A stretch of DNA of 64,000 nt from assembly GCA_022820805.1 (NCBI GenBank), contig JAJEEV010000050.1, positions 1-64,000 of the forward strand, given 5' to 3'. Of the stretch, positions 23,249 to 32,058 are shown piece by piece. This stretch comes from Acidimicrobiia bacterium. Its GTDB lineage: Bacteria > Actinomycetota > Acidimicrobiia > Acidimicrobiales > Aldehydirespiratoraceae. The notes under the pieces are model-generated. The model did not search any database and was not told where the DNA came from. It saw only the letters and a list, made by a program, of their open reading frames with translations. The translations under genes and the position numbers were made by a program. Each line of letters opens with the position of its first letter. Position 1 is the stretch's first letter.

Positions 23249-25236
23249 GCGGCATCGGCACGCTGCTGGTGGCCAACCGGGGCGAGATCGCCCGCCGGGT
23301 GTTCCGGACCGCGAGGGCGATGGGCATGCGCTGCGCGGCCGTGTTCTCCGACGCTGACGCAACAGCACCGTTCGTGGTGGAGGCCGATGTGGCGGTGCGC
23401 CTGCCGGGCGGCTACCTCGACGGAGAGTCGGTGGTGGCGGCAGCCCACGCCGTCGGTGCCGACGCGGTGCATCCCGGGTACGGCTTCCTGGCTGAGAACG
23501 CCGGCTTCGCCCGAGCCGTGACCGGGGCCGGCCTGGCATGGGTGGGACCGAGCCCGGAGGCCATCGAGACCATGGGCGACAAGCTGGCCGCCAAGGCGGC
23601 AGCCGCGGCCGCGGGCGTCCCCACCCTGCCGTCCGCGGAGGATCCCGCCGACGCCGCCGATGTCGGCTTCCCGCTGATGGTCAAAGCGGCCGCGGGCGGG
23701 GGCGGCAAGGGAATGCGGCTCGTCTCGGATCCCGCCGAACTGGCCGAGGCCGTCGCCGCGGCCCGCCGCGAGGCGCTGGGCGGCTTCGGCGACGACACCG
23801 TGTTCCTGGAGCGCTACCTGCCCAGGTGCCGCCACATCGAGGTCCAGATCCTCGGCGACGCCCACGGCAACATCGTCCATCTGGGCGAGCGGGAGTGCTC
23901 GATCCAGCGCCGCCACCAGAAGATCATCGAGGAGTCGCCGTCCACTGCGGTCGGCGACGAGTTGCGGGCGGCCATCGGCGAGGCTGCGGTCGCTCTGGCC
24001 ACCTCCATCGGCTATCAGTCGGCGGGCACCGTGGAGATGCTGCTCGACGACTACACCGGCGAGTTCTTCTTCCTCGAGGTCAACACCCGCCTCCAGGTGG
24101 AGCACCCGGTTACCGAGGAGGTGACCGGGATCGACCTGGTTCGCGAGCAGCTGCGGATTGCCGAGGGCGACCGCCTCGGCTACAGCCAGGCCGACATAGC
24201 CATCGCGGGCCACGCCATCGAGGCCCGGCTGTACGCGGAGGACGCCGCCGCCGGGTTCCTCCCCGCGGTGGGCACCCTGTCGGCGTTCGCTCCGGCGCCC
24301 GAGCCAGCGGTGCGATGGGACAGCGGCGTCGAGGCCGGCACCGAGGTCGGGCTCGACTTCGACCCGATGCTGGCCAAGGTGATAGTCCACGCTCCCACCC
24401 GCGCCGAGGCGGCCGGACGCCTGGCGCTCGCGCTGGAGCGGCTCCACATCGGGGGTGTGACCACGAACCGCCACTTCCTGGCCGCGGCCCTGCGGTCCGA
24501 GGCCTTCCTGTGCGGCGACACGACCACCGACTTCATCGAGAGGACCGAGCCGAGCAGGGCCGCGAACCTGTCGGAGACCGAGTGCCAGCACGCTGCGGTG
24601 GCGGCGGCCATGTGGCTGCAGGCTGCCGAACGGCGCGAGGCCCGCACGCTGGCATGGATGCCCAGTGGATGGCGTCATGGCCGCCTTCCGCCCGAGCGGG
24701 CGGACCTGGCTGTCGAGGCGGGCCCGGCTCCTGTCGAGGTGACCGTCTCGTACCGACCCCAGCGCGACGGCAGCTTCGCGGTGCGAGCCGAGTGCGGAGA
24801 CGCCGAGACTGAGGCTCCGGCCCGGGTCACGGGCTGGTCGCCCGGCACGCTGGATGTCGAGTGGGACCGCCGGCTCGTGCGGTATGCGGTCACGGCAGAG
24901 GCCGGCAAGGTCCATCTGACCGGCGACGCCGAGACGGTGACGGTGGCGGTTCTGGCTCGCTTCGGTGCTCCTGACCGCGGCCTGGCCGCAGGCGGGTTCG
25001 CGGCGCCGATGCCCGGAGTGATCGTGGAGGTGCGAGCCGCGGCCGGCGAGCATGTGACTGCGGGCACCACCCTGGTGGTGATGGAAGGCATGAAGATGGA
25101 GCACCACGTGAGCGCCCCCTGCGACGGCACGGTCGCCGAGGTACTGGTCGCGCCCGGAGACCAGGTGGACAACGGATCGGTGTTGCTTGTGTTCGAGCCC
25201 GCAGACTCTGCGGCCGGGAAGGACGGCGGTGGCTGA
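23245..25236 (+). CDS. Acyl-CoA carboxylase, biotin carboxylase/BCCP (alpha) subunit
   Basis: 663 aa. N-terminal biotin carboxylase: LLVANRGEIARRVFRTARAM, ATP-grasp VKAAAGGGGKGMRLV (about 150-164), EVNTRLQVEHPVTEEVTG (about 280-297). The C-terminal biotinyl domain has VVMEGMKMEHHVS, whose Lys carries biotin. GTG at 23245 overlaps the beta-subunit stop (GTGA). It forms the acyl-CoA carboxylase with the beta subunit; together they carboxylate a branched unsaturated acyl-CoA. The antisense frame of 675 codons over this gene is a codon-mirror artefact. Confidence 0.93.
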   Translation: MSGIGTLLVANRGEIARRVFRTARAMGMRCAAVFSDADATAPFVVEADVAVRLPGGYLDGESVVAAAHAVGADAVHPGYGFLAENAGFARAVTGAGLAWVGPSPEAIETMGDKLAAKAAAAAAGVPTLPSAEDPADAADVGFPLMVKAAAGGGGKGMRLVSDPAELAEAVAAARREALGGFGDDTVFLERYLPRCRHIEVQILGDAHGNIVHLGERECSIQRRHQKIIEESPSTAVGDELRAAIGEAAVALATSIGYQSAGTVEMLLDDYTGEFFFLEVNTRLQVEHPVTEEVTGIDLVREQLRIAEGDRLGYSQADIAIAGHAIEARLYAEDAAAGFLPAVGTLSAFAPAPEPAVRWDSGVEAGTEVGLDFDPMLAKVIVHAPTRAEAAGRLALALERLHIGGVTTNRHFLAAALRSEAFLCGDTTTDFIERTEPSRAANLSETECQHAAVAAAMWLQAAERREARTLAWMPSGWRHGRLPPERADLAVEAGPAPVEVTVSYRPQRDGSFAVRAECGDAETEAPARVTGWSPGTLDVEWDRRLVRYAVTAEAGKVHLTGDAETVTVAVLARFGAPDRGLAAGGFAAPMPGVIVEVRAAAGEHVTAGTTLVVMEGMKMEHHVSAPCDGTVAEVLVAPGDQVDNGSVLLVFEPADSAAGKDGGG

Positions 25237-26995
25237 GCCGATCCGGGTCGCCAACTGCTCGGGCTTCTACGGCGATCGGCTGTCGGCCGCGGCCGAGATG
25301 GTGAACGACGGGCCCATCGACGTGCTCACCGGCGACTGGCTGGCCGAGTTGACCATGCTGATACTGGCCCGAACCCGCGAGAGACGGCCGGGAGGCGGTT
25401 ACGCCCGCAGCTTCGTCAAGCAGATGGAGCAGGTGATGGGCGCCTGCCTCGAGGCGGGCATCAAGGTGGTCTCCAATGCTGGCGGGCTTGATCCCCGCGG
25501 CTGCGCGGCAGCCGTGGCGGAGGTGGCCGAGCGGCTCGGCCTCAGCCCGCGGATCGCCTGCGTGGACGGCGACGACCTCATGGCGCGGCTGGACCCCGGC
25601 GTGCCCGACGCGGTGGCCCTCCGTTCCTTCACCACTGGCGAGCCCATGGTCGACACGACCGAGCTGATCACCGCCAACGTCTACCTGGGAGGCTGGGGCA
25701 TCGCCGAGGCGCTGCGCCGCGGCGCCGACATCGTGGTCACCGGGAGGGTGACCGACGCCGCGGTGGCCTGCGGTCCGGCGGCCTGGCATCACGACTGGGC
25801 TACTGACGACTGGGATGCCCTGGCCGGCGCGGTGGCCGCCGGGCATGTGATCGAGTGCGGCACCCAGGCCACCGGCGGGAACTACTCGTTCTTCACCGAG
25901 GTGGGCGGCATGGCCCGCACCGGGTTCCCGTGGGCCGAGATCGAGGCCGACGGGTCGTCGGTGATCGGCAAGCACGATGGCACCGGAGGCGCGGTCACGG
26001 TGGGAACCGTGACCGCCCAGTTGCTCTACGAGATCGACGCCCCCCGGTACCTGGGACCCGATGTCACCACCCGTTTCGACACCATCCGGCTCACGCAGGC
26101 CGGCCCCGACCGCGTACGGATCGACTCGGTGCGGGGCGAGCCGCCGCCGTCCACGCTGAAGGTGGCCACCAACGAGATGGGCGGCTACCGCAGCCAGATC
26201 ACGGTCGGGCTCACCGGGTTGGACATCGAGGCCAAGGCCGCCCTGGTGCACGATGCCTTCTGGCGGGCCTGCCCCCATGACCCCGGCGATTACGCCAAGG
26301 TCACCGAGCGGGTGGTGCGCACCGACAAGACCGATCCGGCCACCAACGAGGAGGCCACCGCAGTGTGGCGGCTCAGCGTGTTCGACAATGACGAGAAGCG
26401 CCTCGGGCGCACCCTGTCCGACGCGATGAACGAGTTGGCGCTGGCCACCATCCCGGGCATGTTCTCGCCCGGGTCCGCGGCCCGGCCGAGAGCGTTCGGC
26501 GTCTACCGGCCCGCCACCGTGCCCGCGTCGGCGGTGCCCCAGTACGTCACGTTCCTCGATGGCGAGCGCACGGTGGTCGATCCGGTCCAGGCCCCGGACG
26601 GTGCGCGGCCGGCGATCCCCTCCCCCGCCCCTCACGCCGGCGGTCGTGACTGGGGGACCATGTCGCCGTCGCCGCTGGGCCGGGTGGTGGGCACCCGCTC
26701 CGGGGACAAGGGCGGCAACGCCAACCTGGGAGTGTTCGCCCGCTCGGCTGAGGCGTTCGAGTGGCTCGACGGCTTCCTCAGCACCGAGCGGCTGCGGGAG
26801 CTGCTGCCAGAGGCCGCCCCGCTGCCGGTCGACCGGCACCGCCTCCCCAACATCTGGTCGCTCAACTTCGTGATCCACGGCCTCCTGGGCGAGGGGGTGG
26901 CCGCCTCGGACCGGCAGGATCCCCAGGCCAAGAGCCTGGGCGAGTGGCTCCGGGCCCGGGTGGTCGAGATCCCCGAGGTTTTGCTGGCCGGTTGA
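25229..26995 (+). CDS. AtuA-like (DUF1446) acyclic terpene utilisation protein
   Basis: 588 aa. N-terminal DUF1446 part starts RVANCSGFYGDRLSAA and includes VVSNAGGLDPRGCA and VVTGRVTDAAVACGPAAW; the C-terminal AtuA-like ferredoxin-fold part has GTRSGDKGGNANLGVFA (about 486-502). In Pseudomonas the atu cluster degrades citronellol and geraniol through geranyl-CoA carboxylase; AtuA itself has no settled reaction. GTG at 25229 overlaps the alpha-subunit stop by 8 bp, so all three genes are coupled, which supports an atu/liu-type role for the carboxylase. Confidence 0.88.
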   Translation: MAEPIRVANCSGFYGDRLSAAAEMVNDGPIDVLTGDWLAELTMLILARTRERRPGGGYARSFVKQMEQVMGACLEAGIKVVSNAGGLDPRGCAAAVAEVAERLGLSPRIACVDGDDLMARLDPGVPDAVALRSFTTGEPMVDTTELITANVYLGGWGIAEALRRGADIVVTGRVTDAAVACGPAAWHHDWATDDWDALAGAVAAGHVIECGTQATGGNYSFFTEVGGMARTGFPWAEIEADGSSVIGKHDGTGGAVTVGTVTAQLLYEIDAPRYLGPDVTTRFDTIRLTQAGPDRVRIDSVRGEPPPSTLKVATNEMGGYRSQITVGLTGLDIEAKAALVHDAFWRACPHDPGDYAKVTERVVRTDKTDPATNEEATAVWRLSVFDNDEKRLGRTLSDAMNELALATIPGMFSPGSAARPRAFGVYRPATVPASAVPQYVTFLDGERTVVDPVQAPDGARPAIPSPAPHAGGRDWGTMSPSPLGRVVGTRSGDKGGNANLGVFARSAEAFEWLDGFLSTERLRELLPEAAPLPVDRHRLPNIWSLNFVIHGLLGEGVAASDRQDPQAKSLGEWLRARVVEIPEVLLAG

Positions 26996-27045
26996 CCTGA
27001 TGGACTGCTGCGGAGAAAGTTCGGCGCGACAGGGTCGCCACAAGG

Positions 27046-27077
27046 TATCTTCCTAGGAAGTTATCTTCCTGGGAAGG
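27046..27077 (+). promoter_or_regulatory. Tandem palindromic operator
   Basis: Two 16-bp units, tatcttcctaggaagt (27046-27061) and tatcttcctgggaagg (27062-27077), follow without a gap. The first contains the perfect 12-bp palindrome cttcctaggaag, the second the same with one change. They end 12 bp before the GTG at 27090. They look like adjacent dimer sites for a repressor (TetR, MarR or PadR type), but none of these genes lies in the window. Confidence 0.55.
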
Positions 27078-27089
27078 GACTAGCCGACT

Positions 27090-27914
27090 GTGGACCTGGC
27101 CGACCTGCTGGAGGACCTGCTCGACGAGCAGGCAAGCCTCGACGAAGTAGTGGCCCCGCTGGAGGACCGCGACTGGGACCTGCCCACGGCCAGTCCCCGC
27201 TGGTCGGTCACCGACCAGATCGGCCACCTGCGCTACTTCGATCGGGCAGCTGCGCTGGCCATACGCGATCCTGAGGCGTTCTCGGCGGAAGCGCGCAAGC
27301 TGATGGAGGCGTCGCTGGTTGGCGAGACCTCAGGCGACGACTTCACTCTCGGCGGGTTCCGCCGCCTGGTCCCCGCGGAGCGGCTGGCACGCTGGCGTCA
27401 GGGGCGTGCCGAGCTTGCGGAGGCGGCCGGCATGCTCGGTGAGCGGGACCGGGTGAGCTGGTACGGGCCCTCCATGGGGGCCAAGTCGTTCGTCACCGCT
27501 CGACTCATGGAGGCGTGGGCCCACGGAACCGACGTGTGTGACAGCGTGGGCGCGCGTCGTGAGCCCACTCACCGGCTCCGCCATGTGGCTCAACTGGGCT
27601 GCATCACCCGATCCTGGACCTTCCTAAACCGGGGCGAGCCCGCGCCGGAGGGGGACGTGCGGGTGCAGTTGACCGCCCCATCGGGCGAGACGTGGACCTG
27701 GGGCGACGCCGAGGCGGCCGGAGACAACGCAGTGACCGGACCGGCCCTGGACTTCTGCCTGGTGGTGACCCAGCGGCGCCATGTGGACGACACCGCCCTG
27801 GCAGTGACCGGCGAGCACGCCGCCGACTGGCTGTCGAAGGCCCAGGCCTTCGCCGGTCCACCCACCGACGGCCCCCGGGCCCGACAAGAGCGGACGACCG
27901 GGAGCCGGTCGTGA
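27090..27914 (+). CDS. TIGR03084-type DinB/maleylpyruvate-isomerase-like protein
   Basis: 274 aa. N-terminal mycothiol-dependent DinB-like four-helix bundle: WSVTDQIGHLRYFDRAAALA (about 38-57) and MGAKSFVTARLMEAWAHGTDV (landmark LMEAWAHGTD, about 145) carry the His residues that bind metal in this fold; the C-terminal half (VRVQLTAPSGETWTWGD) is the additional domain of TIGR03084. The reaction is unknown. First gene behind the tandem palindromes; its stop overlaps the enoyl-CoA hydratase start by 4 bp. Confidence 0.75.
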   Translation: MDLADLLEDLLDEQASLDEVVAPLEDRDWDLPTASPRWSVTDQIGHLRYFDRAAALAIRDPEAFSAEARKLMEASLVGETSGDDFTLGGFRRLVPAERLARWRQGRAELAEAAGMLGERDRVSWYGPSMGAKSFVTARLMEAWAHGTDVCDSVGARREPTHRLRHVAQLGCITRSWTFLNRGEPAPEGDVRVQLTAPSGETWTWGDAEAAGDNAVTGPALDFCLVVTQRRHVDDTALAVTGEHAADWLSKAQAFAGPPTDGPRARQERTTGSRS

Positions 27915-28696
27915 GCCTCGTCGAGTCGGCCCGCGACGACCGGGGGGTGGTCACGGTCACGCTCGCCGACGAGGCCAACCGCAATGCGCTGAGCCGCGGC
28001 CTGCTCGCCGAGCTCACCACCGTGCTCGACGACATCGACGCCGACCCGGCAGCAAGGGTGGTTGTGCTCACCAACTCGGGCCGGGTGTTCTGCGCGGGCG
28101 CCGACCTGCGTGAGAGTTCCAGCCGGTGGGCGGGCGGCAATCCCGTAGGGGTCAGGGCCGGTGATCTCTACGGGCGGTTCCGGAAGTCCCCCAAGCCTTA
28201 CGTTGGGCGCATCGCGGGCCATTGCGTGGCCGGCGGGATCGGGTTGGCCGCGGCCATGGACATAACTGTTGCCCGCGCCGACGCCAAGTTCGGGTTCACC
28301 GAGGTGCGGGTCGGGGTCGCTCCGGCCATGATCTCGGTGCTGTGTCTTCCCAGGATGCGCCGGTCCGATGCGGCGGCCGCCTTTCTGCGGGGCAACCGCT
28401 TCGATGCCGCTGAGGCGGCCCGCCTCGGAATCATCACCACGGCCGTACCCGCGGAGACCCTCGACGCGGAGGTGGAGTCGGTAGTGGCCGACCTGCTGGC
28501 GGGAGGCCCTTCGGCGCTGGCCGCGACCAAGCAACTCCTGGATCGGGTTCCCGAGATGCCCTTCGACGACGCCCTCGCGTGGGCGCAACGGCTCTCGGCC
28601 GAACTGTTCGCCAGCGACGAGGCCGCCGAGGGCATGGACGCGTTTCTCAACAAGCGCACCCCGAGATGGGTGCCCGACCCCAGGGAGGACCGATGA
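27911..28696 (+). CDS. Enoyl-CoA hydratase/isomerase family protein
   Basis: 261 aa crotonase. First oxyanion segment VFCAGADLRESS (about 60-71), second GHCVAGGIGLAAAMDI (about 102-117), then FGFTEVRVGVAPAMIS with the catalytic-region Glu. Fits the hydratase step of branched acyl-CoA breakdown (AtuE/LiuC-like), a guess from context. GTG at 27911 overlaps the previous stop (GTGA), and its own TGA overlaps the next ATG (ATGA): tightly coupled translation. Confidence 0.9.
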   Translation: MSLVESARDDRGVVTVTLADEANRNALSRGLLAELTTVLDDIDADPAARVVVLTNSGRVFCAGADLRESSSRWAGGNPVGVRAGDLYGRFRKSPKPYVGRIAGHCVAGGIGLAAAMDITVARADAKFGFTEVRVGVAPAMISVLCLPRMRRSDAAAAFLRGNRFDAAEAARLGIITTAVPAETLDAEVESVVADLLAGGPSALAATKQLLDRVPEMPFDDALAWAQRLSAELFASDEAAEGMDAFLNKRTPRWVPDPREDR

Positions 28697-29790
28697 CGGA
28701 GATCCTCAGTTCAGTGTCGGCGATGACCCCGCAATGGCTGGAGGAGGCGCTCGCCAGCGCCGGGCACTCACCTCCGCCGGTCTCGGCGGTGGACGTGCGC
28801 CCGATGGACGGCTTCGTCGGAGCCATGGGCGAGGTCGTCATCGTGTCGGTCACCTACGACGGTGAGACCGACCTTCCGGACGAGTTCGTGGCCAAGTGCC
28901 CCCTGGACGAGCAGTTCGCCCGCGACAACGCCATGGTGATGCTGTCTTACCAGCGCGAGGCCGGCTTCTACGGCCACCTGGCATCCGATGTGGCGGAGCG
29001 CGCGCAGATTGCCATCCCCAGGTGCTACGTGAACCTGTTCGACCCCGAGACCCACGCAGCCACGCTGCTCATCGAACGGGTCCATCCGGCCAGCAAGGGC
29101 GACATCCTCGACGGGACGACCTTCGAGCGGATGCGCACCCTGGTCGGCGACCTCGCCCGGATGCACGGCGCCTACTGGATGGACCGCGGCCTGCTCGAGC
29201 ACGGCTGGCTCATCGACTGGAACGCGCCGTCGCTGCTGCTGGGCATCCCCCGCACCCAGGCGAGCTGGCGCAGCATCCGCGAGCAGTACCCGCAGCACCA
29301 CTCCGACGAGCTCGTGGCCATGGTGGATGTCTTCCTGGCCGACGTCCCGGGGTGGCTCGGACGGTTCTCGCAGCGGCCCTGGACGCTCATCCACCAGGAC
29401 TACGAGCTCGACAACGTCCTCTTCGCCGAGGGCGAGCCGGTGATCGTGGACTGGCAGTCGCCGATGCGGTCGTTTCCCGGCATGGACCTGGGCTGGCTGC
29501 TGATGGCCAGCCACAATGACGAGACCCTCGCCCGCGAGGCCGAGCTGCTCGACCACTACCGGGCCGCGCTGGCGGCGGCCGGAGGGCCCCAGTGGAGCGC
29601 CGACGACCTGGCTGAGGATCTGGCCTGGGCCGCGTTCTTCTGGGTGTCGGTGTCTCACATCCCGTTCATGGACACGGTCAAGTACGGCGAGCAGGCCCGA
29701 CCCCACCGCCGGTTCAAGGCCATGTTCGACGGCACCATCGCCGCCGCCGGGCGCTGGGACGCGGCCGAGCGCATGAGGGCCCACGTCTGA
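28693..29790 (+). CDS. Aminoglycoside-phosphotransferase/EcKinase-like protein, copy A
   Basis: 365 aa kinase-fold protein. TLIHQDYELDNVLF (about 234-247) is the HxDxxxxN catalytic loop and PVIVDWQSPMRSFPGMDLGW (about 253-272) holds the D-W metal-binding motif typical of APH/ChoK-like kinases. The N-lobe has DEFVAKCPLD with the ATP Lys. Such proteins next to acyl-CoA genes are common in actinobacteria; the substrate is unknown. Start ATG overlaps the enoyl-CoA hydratase stop. Tandem paralogue of the next gene. Confidence 0.8.
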   Translation: MTEILSSVSAMTPQWLEEALASAGHSPPPVSAVDVRPMDGFVGAMGEVVIVSVTYDGETDLPDEFVAKCPLDEQFARDNAMVMLSYQREAGFYGHLASDVAERAQIAIPRCYVNLFDPETHAATLLIERVHPASKGDILDGTTFERMRTLVGDLARMHGAYWMDRGLLEHGWLIDWNAPSLLLGIPRTQASWRSIREQYPQHHSDELVAMVDVFLADVPGWLGRFSQRPWTLIHQDYELDNVLFAEGEPVIVDWQSPMRSFPGMDLGWLLMASHNDETLAREAELLDHYRAALAAAGGPQWSADDLAEDLAWAAFFWVSVSHIPFMDTVKYGEQARPHRRFKAMFDGTIAAAGRWDAAERMRAHV

Positions 29791-29816
29791 GGGCAGGCAA
29801 CCGACTGGAGGGAGAT

Positions 29817-30914
29817 ATGGCTGAGATCCTCAATTCACTGTCGGCCATGAAGCCGGAATGGCTCGAGGAGGCGCTGACCGAGGCCGGGCACGCCTCGCCG
29901 CCGGTGGCTGCCGTCGAGGTGCGGCCGATGGACGGCTTCTCCGGGGCCATGGGCGAGGTCGGGATCGTGTCGGTCACATACGACGGTGACACCGACCTGC
30001 CTCCCGAGTTCGTGGCCAAGTGCCCCCTCGACGACGACCTCGCACGGCTGTACAACTCGGTGAGGCTGTCGTACCAGCGCGAGGCCGGCTTCTACGAGGA
30101 CATGGCCATGCCGCTGGCGGCCGCCAGCGGCATGGGAATCCCCAAGTGCTTCGTGAACCTGTTCGACCCCGACACCCATTCCGCCACCCTGCTGCTGGAG
30201 CGGATCCACCCCGCCACCAAGGGCGACAACCTGGAGGGCACCACCTTCGAGAGGATGCACACCCTCGTCGGCGACCTGGCCCGGATGCACGGCGCCTACT
30301 GGATGGACGAGAGGCTGCTCGAGCACGAGTGGATACTCGACTGGCATGCACCGACGTTCCTGCTGGGGCTGCCGTTCGTCCGGCAGGCCTGGGTCGACAT
30401 GCGCGAGACGTCCCCCGAGCACCATCCTGACGACATCGCCGCGCTGGTGGACGAATTCATGGCCGACATCGAGGGGTGGCTCGAACGCTTCAACCGGCGG
30501 CCGTGGACGTTCCTCCACCAGGACTACCAACTCGACAACATCCTGTTCCGGGCCGACGGCCCGGTGATAGTGGACTGGCAGACTCCGATGCGGTCCTTCC
30601 CGGGCGACGATCTGGGCTGGCTGCTCCTGACCAGCCACAACGACGGGACCCTGGCCCGCGAGGCCGAGCTTCTCGAGCACTACCGGCGCGAGCTGGCCGC
30701 GGCGGGCGGACCCGACTGGAGCGCGGACGATCTGCTCGAGGATCTGGCCTGGGCCGCGTTCTACAGAGTGTCGACAGTGTTCGTGGTTTGGGTGCACGCG
30801 ATGGCCGCCGGAGAGCGGGGCCGCCCTCTCCGACGTTGGGAGGCCATGATCGAGGGCTCCATCGCCGCGGCCCAGCGGTGGCAGACTGTCGGGCGCATGA
30901 AGGCCCACATCTGA
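29817..30914 (+). CDS. Aminoglycoside-phosphotransferase/EcKinase-like protein, copy B
   Basis: 365 aa, same length and closely similar throughout to the preceding gene (for example AEILNSLSAMKPEWLEEAL versus TEILSSVSAMTPQWLEEAL at the N-termini), so a tandem duplication. Catalytic loop TFLHQDYQLDNILF and PVIVDWQTPMRSFPGDDLGW are intact, as is DLARMHGAYWMDERL. Differences cluster at residues 80-110 and in the last 60 residues, where substrate choice may differ. 26 bp separate the two; a GGAGG ribosome site precedes the ATG. Confidence 0.8.
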   Translation: MAEILNSLSAMKPEWLEEALTEAGHASPPVAAVEVRPMDGFSGAMGEVGIVSVTYDGDTDLPPEFVAKCPLDDDLARLYNSVRLSYQREAGFYEDMAMPLAAASGMGIPKCFVNLFDPDTHSATLLLERIHPATKGDNLEGTTFERMHTLVGDLARMHGAYWMDERLLEHEWILDWHAPTFLLGLPFVRQAWVDMRETSPEHHPDDIAALVDEFMADIEGWLERFNRRPWTFLHQDYQLDNILFRADGPVIVDWQTPMRSFPGDDLGWLLLTSHNDGTLAREAELLEHYRRELAAAGGPDWSADDLLEDLAWAAFYRVSTVFVVWVHAMAAGERGRPLRRWEAMIEGSIAAAQRWQTVGRMKAHI

Positions 30915-30953
30915 CGACGGGGACCAACTGCCACGAGACACGGGAGACCGCGC

Positions 30954-32045
30954 GTGCAGGGACTGATTCTGGAAGGCACGACCGAGGACAGCGTCCGCCT
31001 GTCCGACGACCTGGAGCTGGTGGGGTCGCTGGCGCCCCGCCAGGTGCGGGTCGAGGTCCGGGCCGCCGGGGTCTGCGGCAGCGACCTGAGCTGCGTGCTG
31101 GGCAAGTACTACATGCCCACCCCGCTCGTGCCCGGCCACGAGGCCGCCGGGGTGGTTCTTGAGGTCGGCTCGGCTGTCACCTACTGCTCGGTCGGCGACC
31201 ACGTCATCCTCTCGACGTTCGGCAACTGCGGCCACTGTCCCGACTGTGAGGGCGGCGATCCGGGCAACTGCACCAACGTCGCGCTGGGCTCGCTCAGCCA
31301 GCCCTTCGCCGAGAACGGGAGCCCCGTCTACAACTTCGCCAACATCGGCGCCTTCGTGCAGCAGACCGTGGTCAGCGAGAACCAGTGCGTCCCGATCCCC
31401 GCGGAGATGCCGCTGGCCGCGGCCGCGCTGATCGGCTGCGGGGTGGTGACCGGAGCCGGAGCGGTGTTCAACCGGGCCAGAGTGCAGATCGGCGACACCG
31501 TGGCCGTGATCGGCGCGGGCGGGGTCGGCCTCAACGTGATACAGGCCGCCCGCCTTGTGGGAGCCTCCGCCATCATCGCCATCGACCGGGTGGCGGCCAA
31601 GGAGCCGCTGGCCCGCGAGTTCGGCGCCACCGACTTCGTGCTGGCCGAAGGCGACGACTTCGATCCGGTGGCCGCGGTCAAGTCGCTGTGCCCGGCCGGG
31701 GTGCATCACGCCTTCGAGGTGGTGGGCAGCACCGCTCTGCTGGCTCAGGCCATCTCGATGACCCGGCCCGGCGGCAACGTGTGCGCGGTCGGCGTGCCGG
31801 ACCTGGGGGCCAAGGTCACCTACCCGTTCCTCGACCTGCACCAGAACAAGAGCCTTCTGGGAATCCGGGCCGGCGGCGCCCGTCCCCGCAAGGACTTCGG
31901 AATGCTGGCCGACCTCTACCTGCGGGGCCGCCTCAAGCTCGACGAGATGATCTCGCGGACTGCCGGCCTCGACGGCCTCCAGGGCGCCTTCGACGCCCTC
32001 AGGACCGGTGCCGAGGCCCGCACCGTCCTGCTTCCGAACGGCTGA
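30954..32045 (+). CDS. Zinc-dependent medium-chain alcohol dehydrogenase
   Basis: 363 aa MDR enzyme. Catalytic zinc region AAGVCGSDLSCVLG and PGHEAAGVVLEVG; structural zinc cysteines in CGHCPDCEGGDPGNC (about 92-106); NAD(P)-binding VAVIGAGGVGLNVIQAA (about 182-198). It oxidises an alcohol to an aldehyde; as the last gene of the carboxylase/hydratase cluster it may act on a terpenoid alcohol such as geraniol or citronellol, which is inference. GTG start at 30954. Confidence 0.9.
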   Translation: MQGLILEGTTEDSVRLSDDLELVGSLAPRQVRVEVRAAGVCGSDLSCVLGKYYMPTPLVPGHEAAGVVLEVGSAVTYCSVGDHVILSTFGNCGHCPDCEGGDPGNCTNVALGSLSQPFAENGSPVYNFANIGAFVQQTVVSENQCVPIPAEMPLAAAALIGCGVVTGAGAVFNRARVQIGDTVAVIGAGGVGLNVIQAARLVGASAIIAIDRVAAKEPLAREFGATDFVLAEGDDFDPVAAVKSLCPAGVHHAFEVVGSTALLAQAISMTRPGGNVCAVGVPDLGAKVTYPFLDLHQNKSLLGIRAGGARPRKDFGMLADLYLRGRLKLDEMISRTAGLDGLQGAFDALRTGAEARTVLLPNG

Positions 32046-32058
32046 GCAGCCGGGCCAG

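Noticed and set aside
23227..25254. 675-codon open frame antisense to the biotin carboxylase gene
   Set aside because: Codon-mirror artefact; rich in Arg, Gly, His and Val without recognisable domain.
24890..27043. 717-codon open frame antisense to the AtuA-like gene
   Set aside because: Same artefact; the plus-strand gene has clear motifs and coupled starts.
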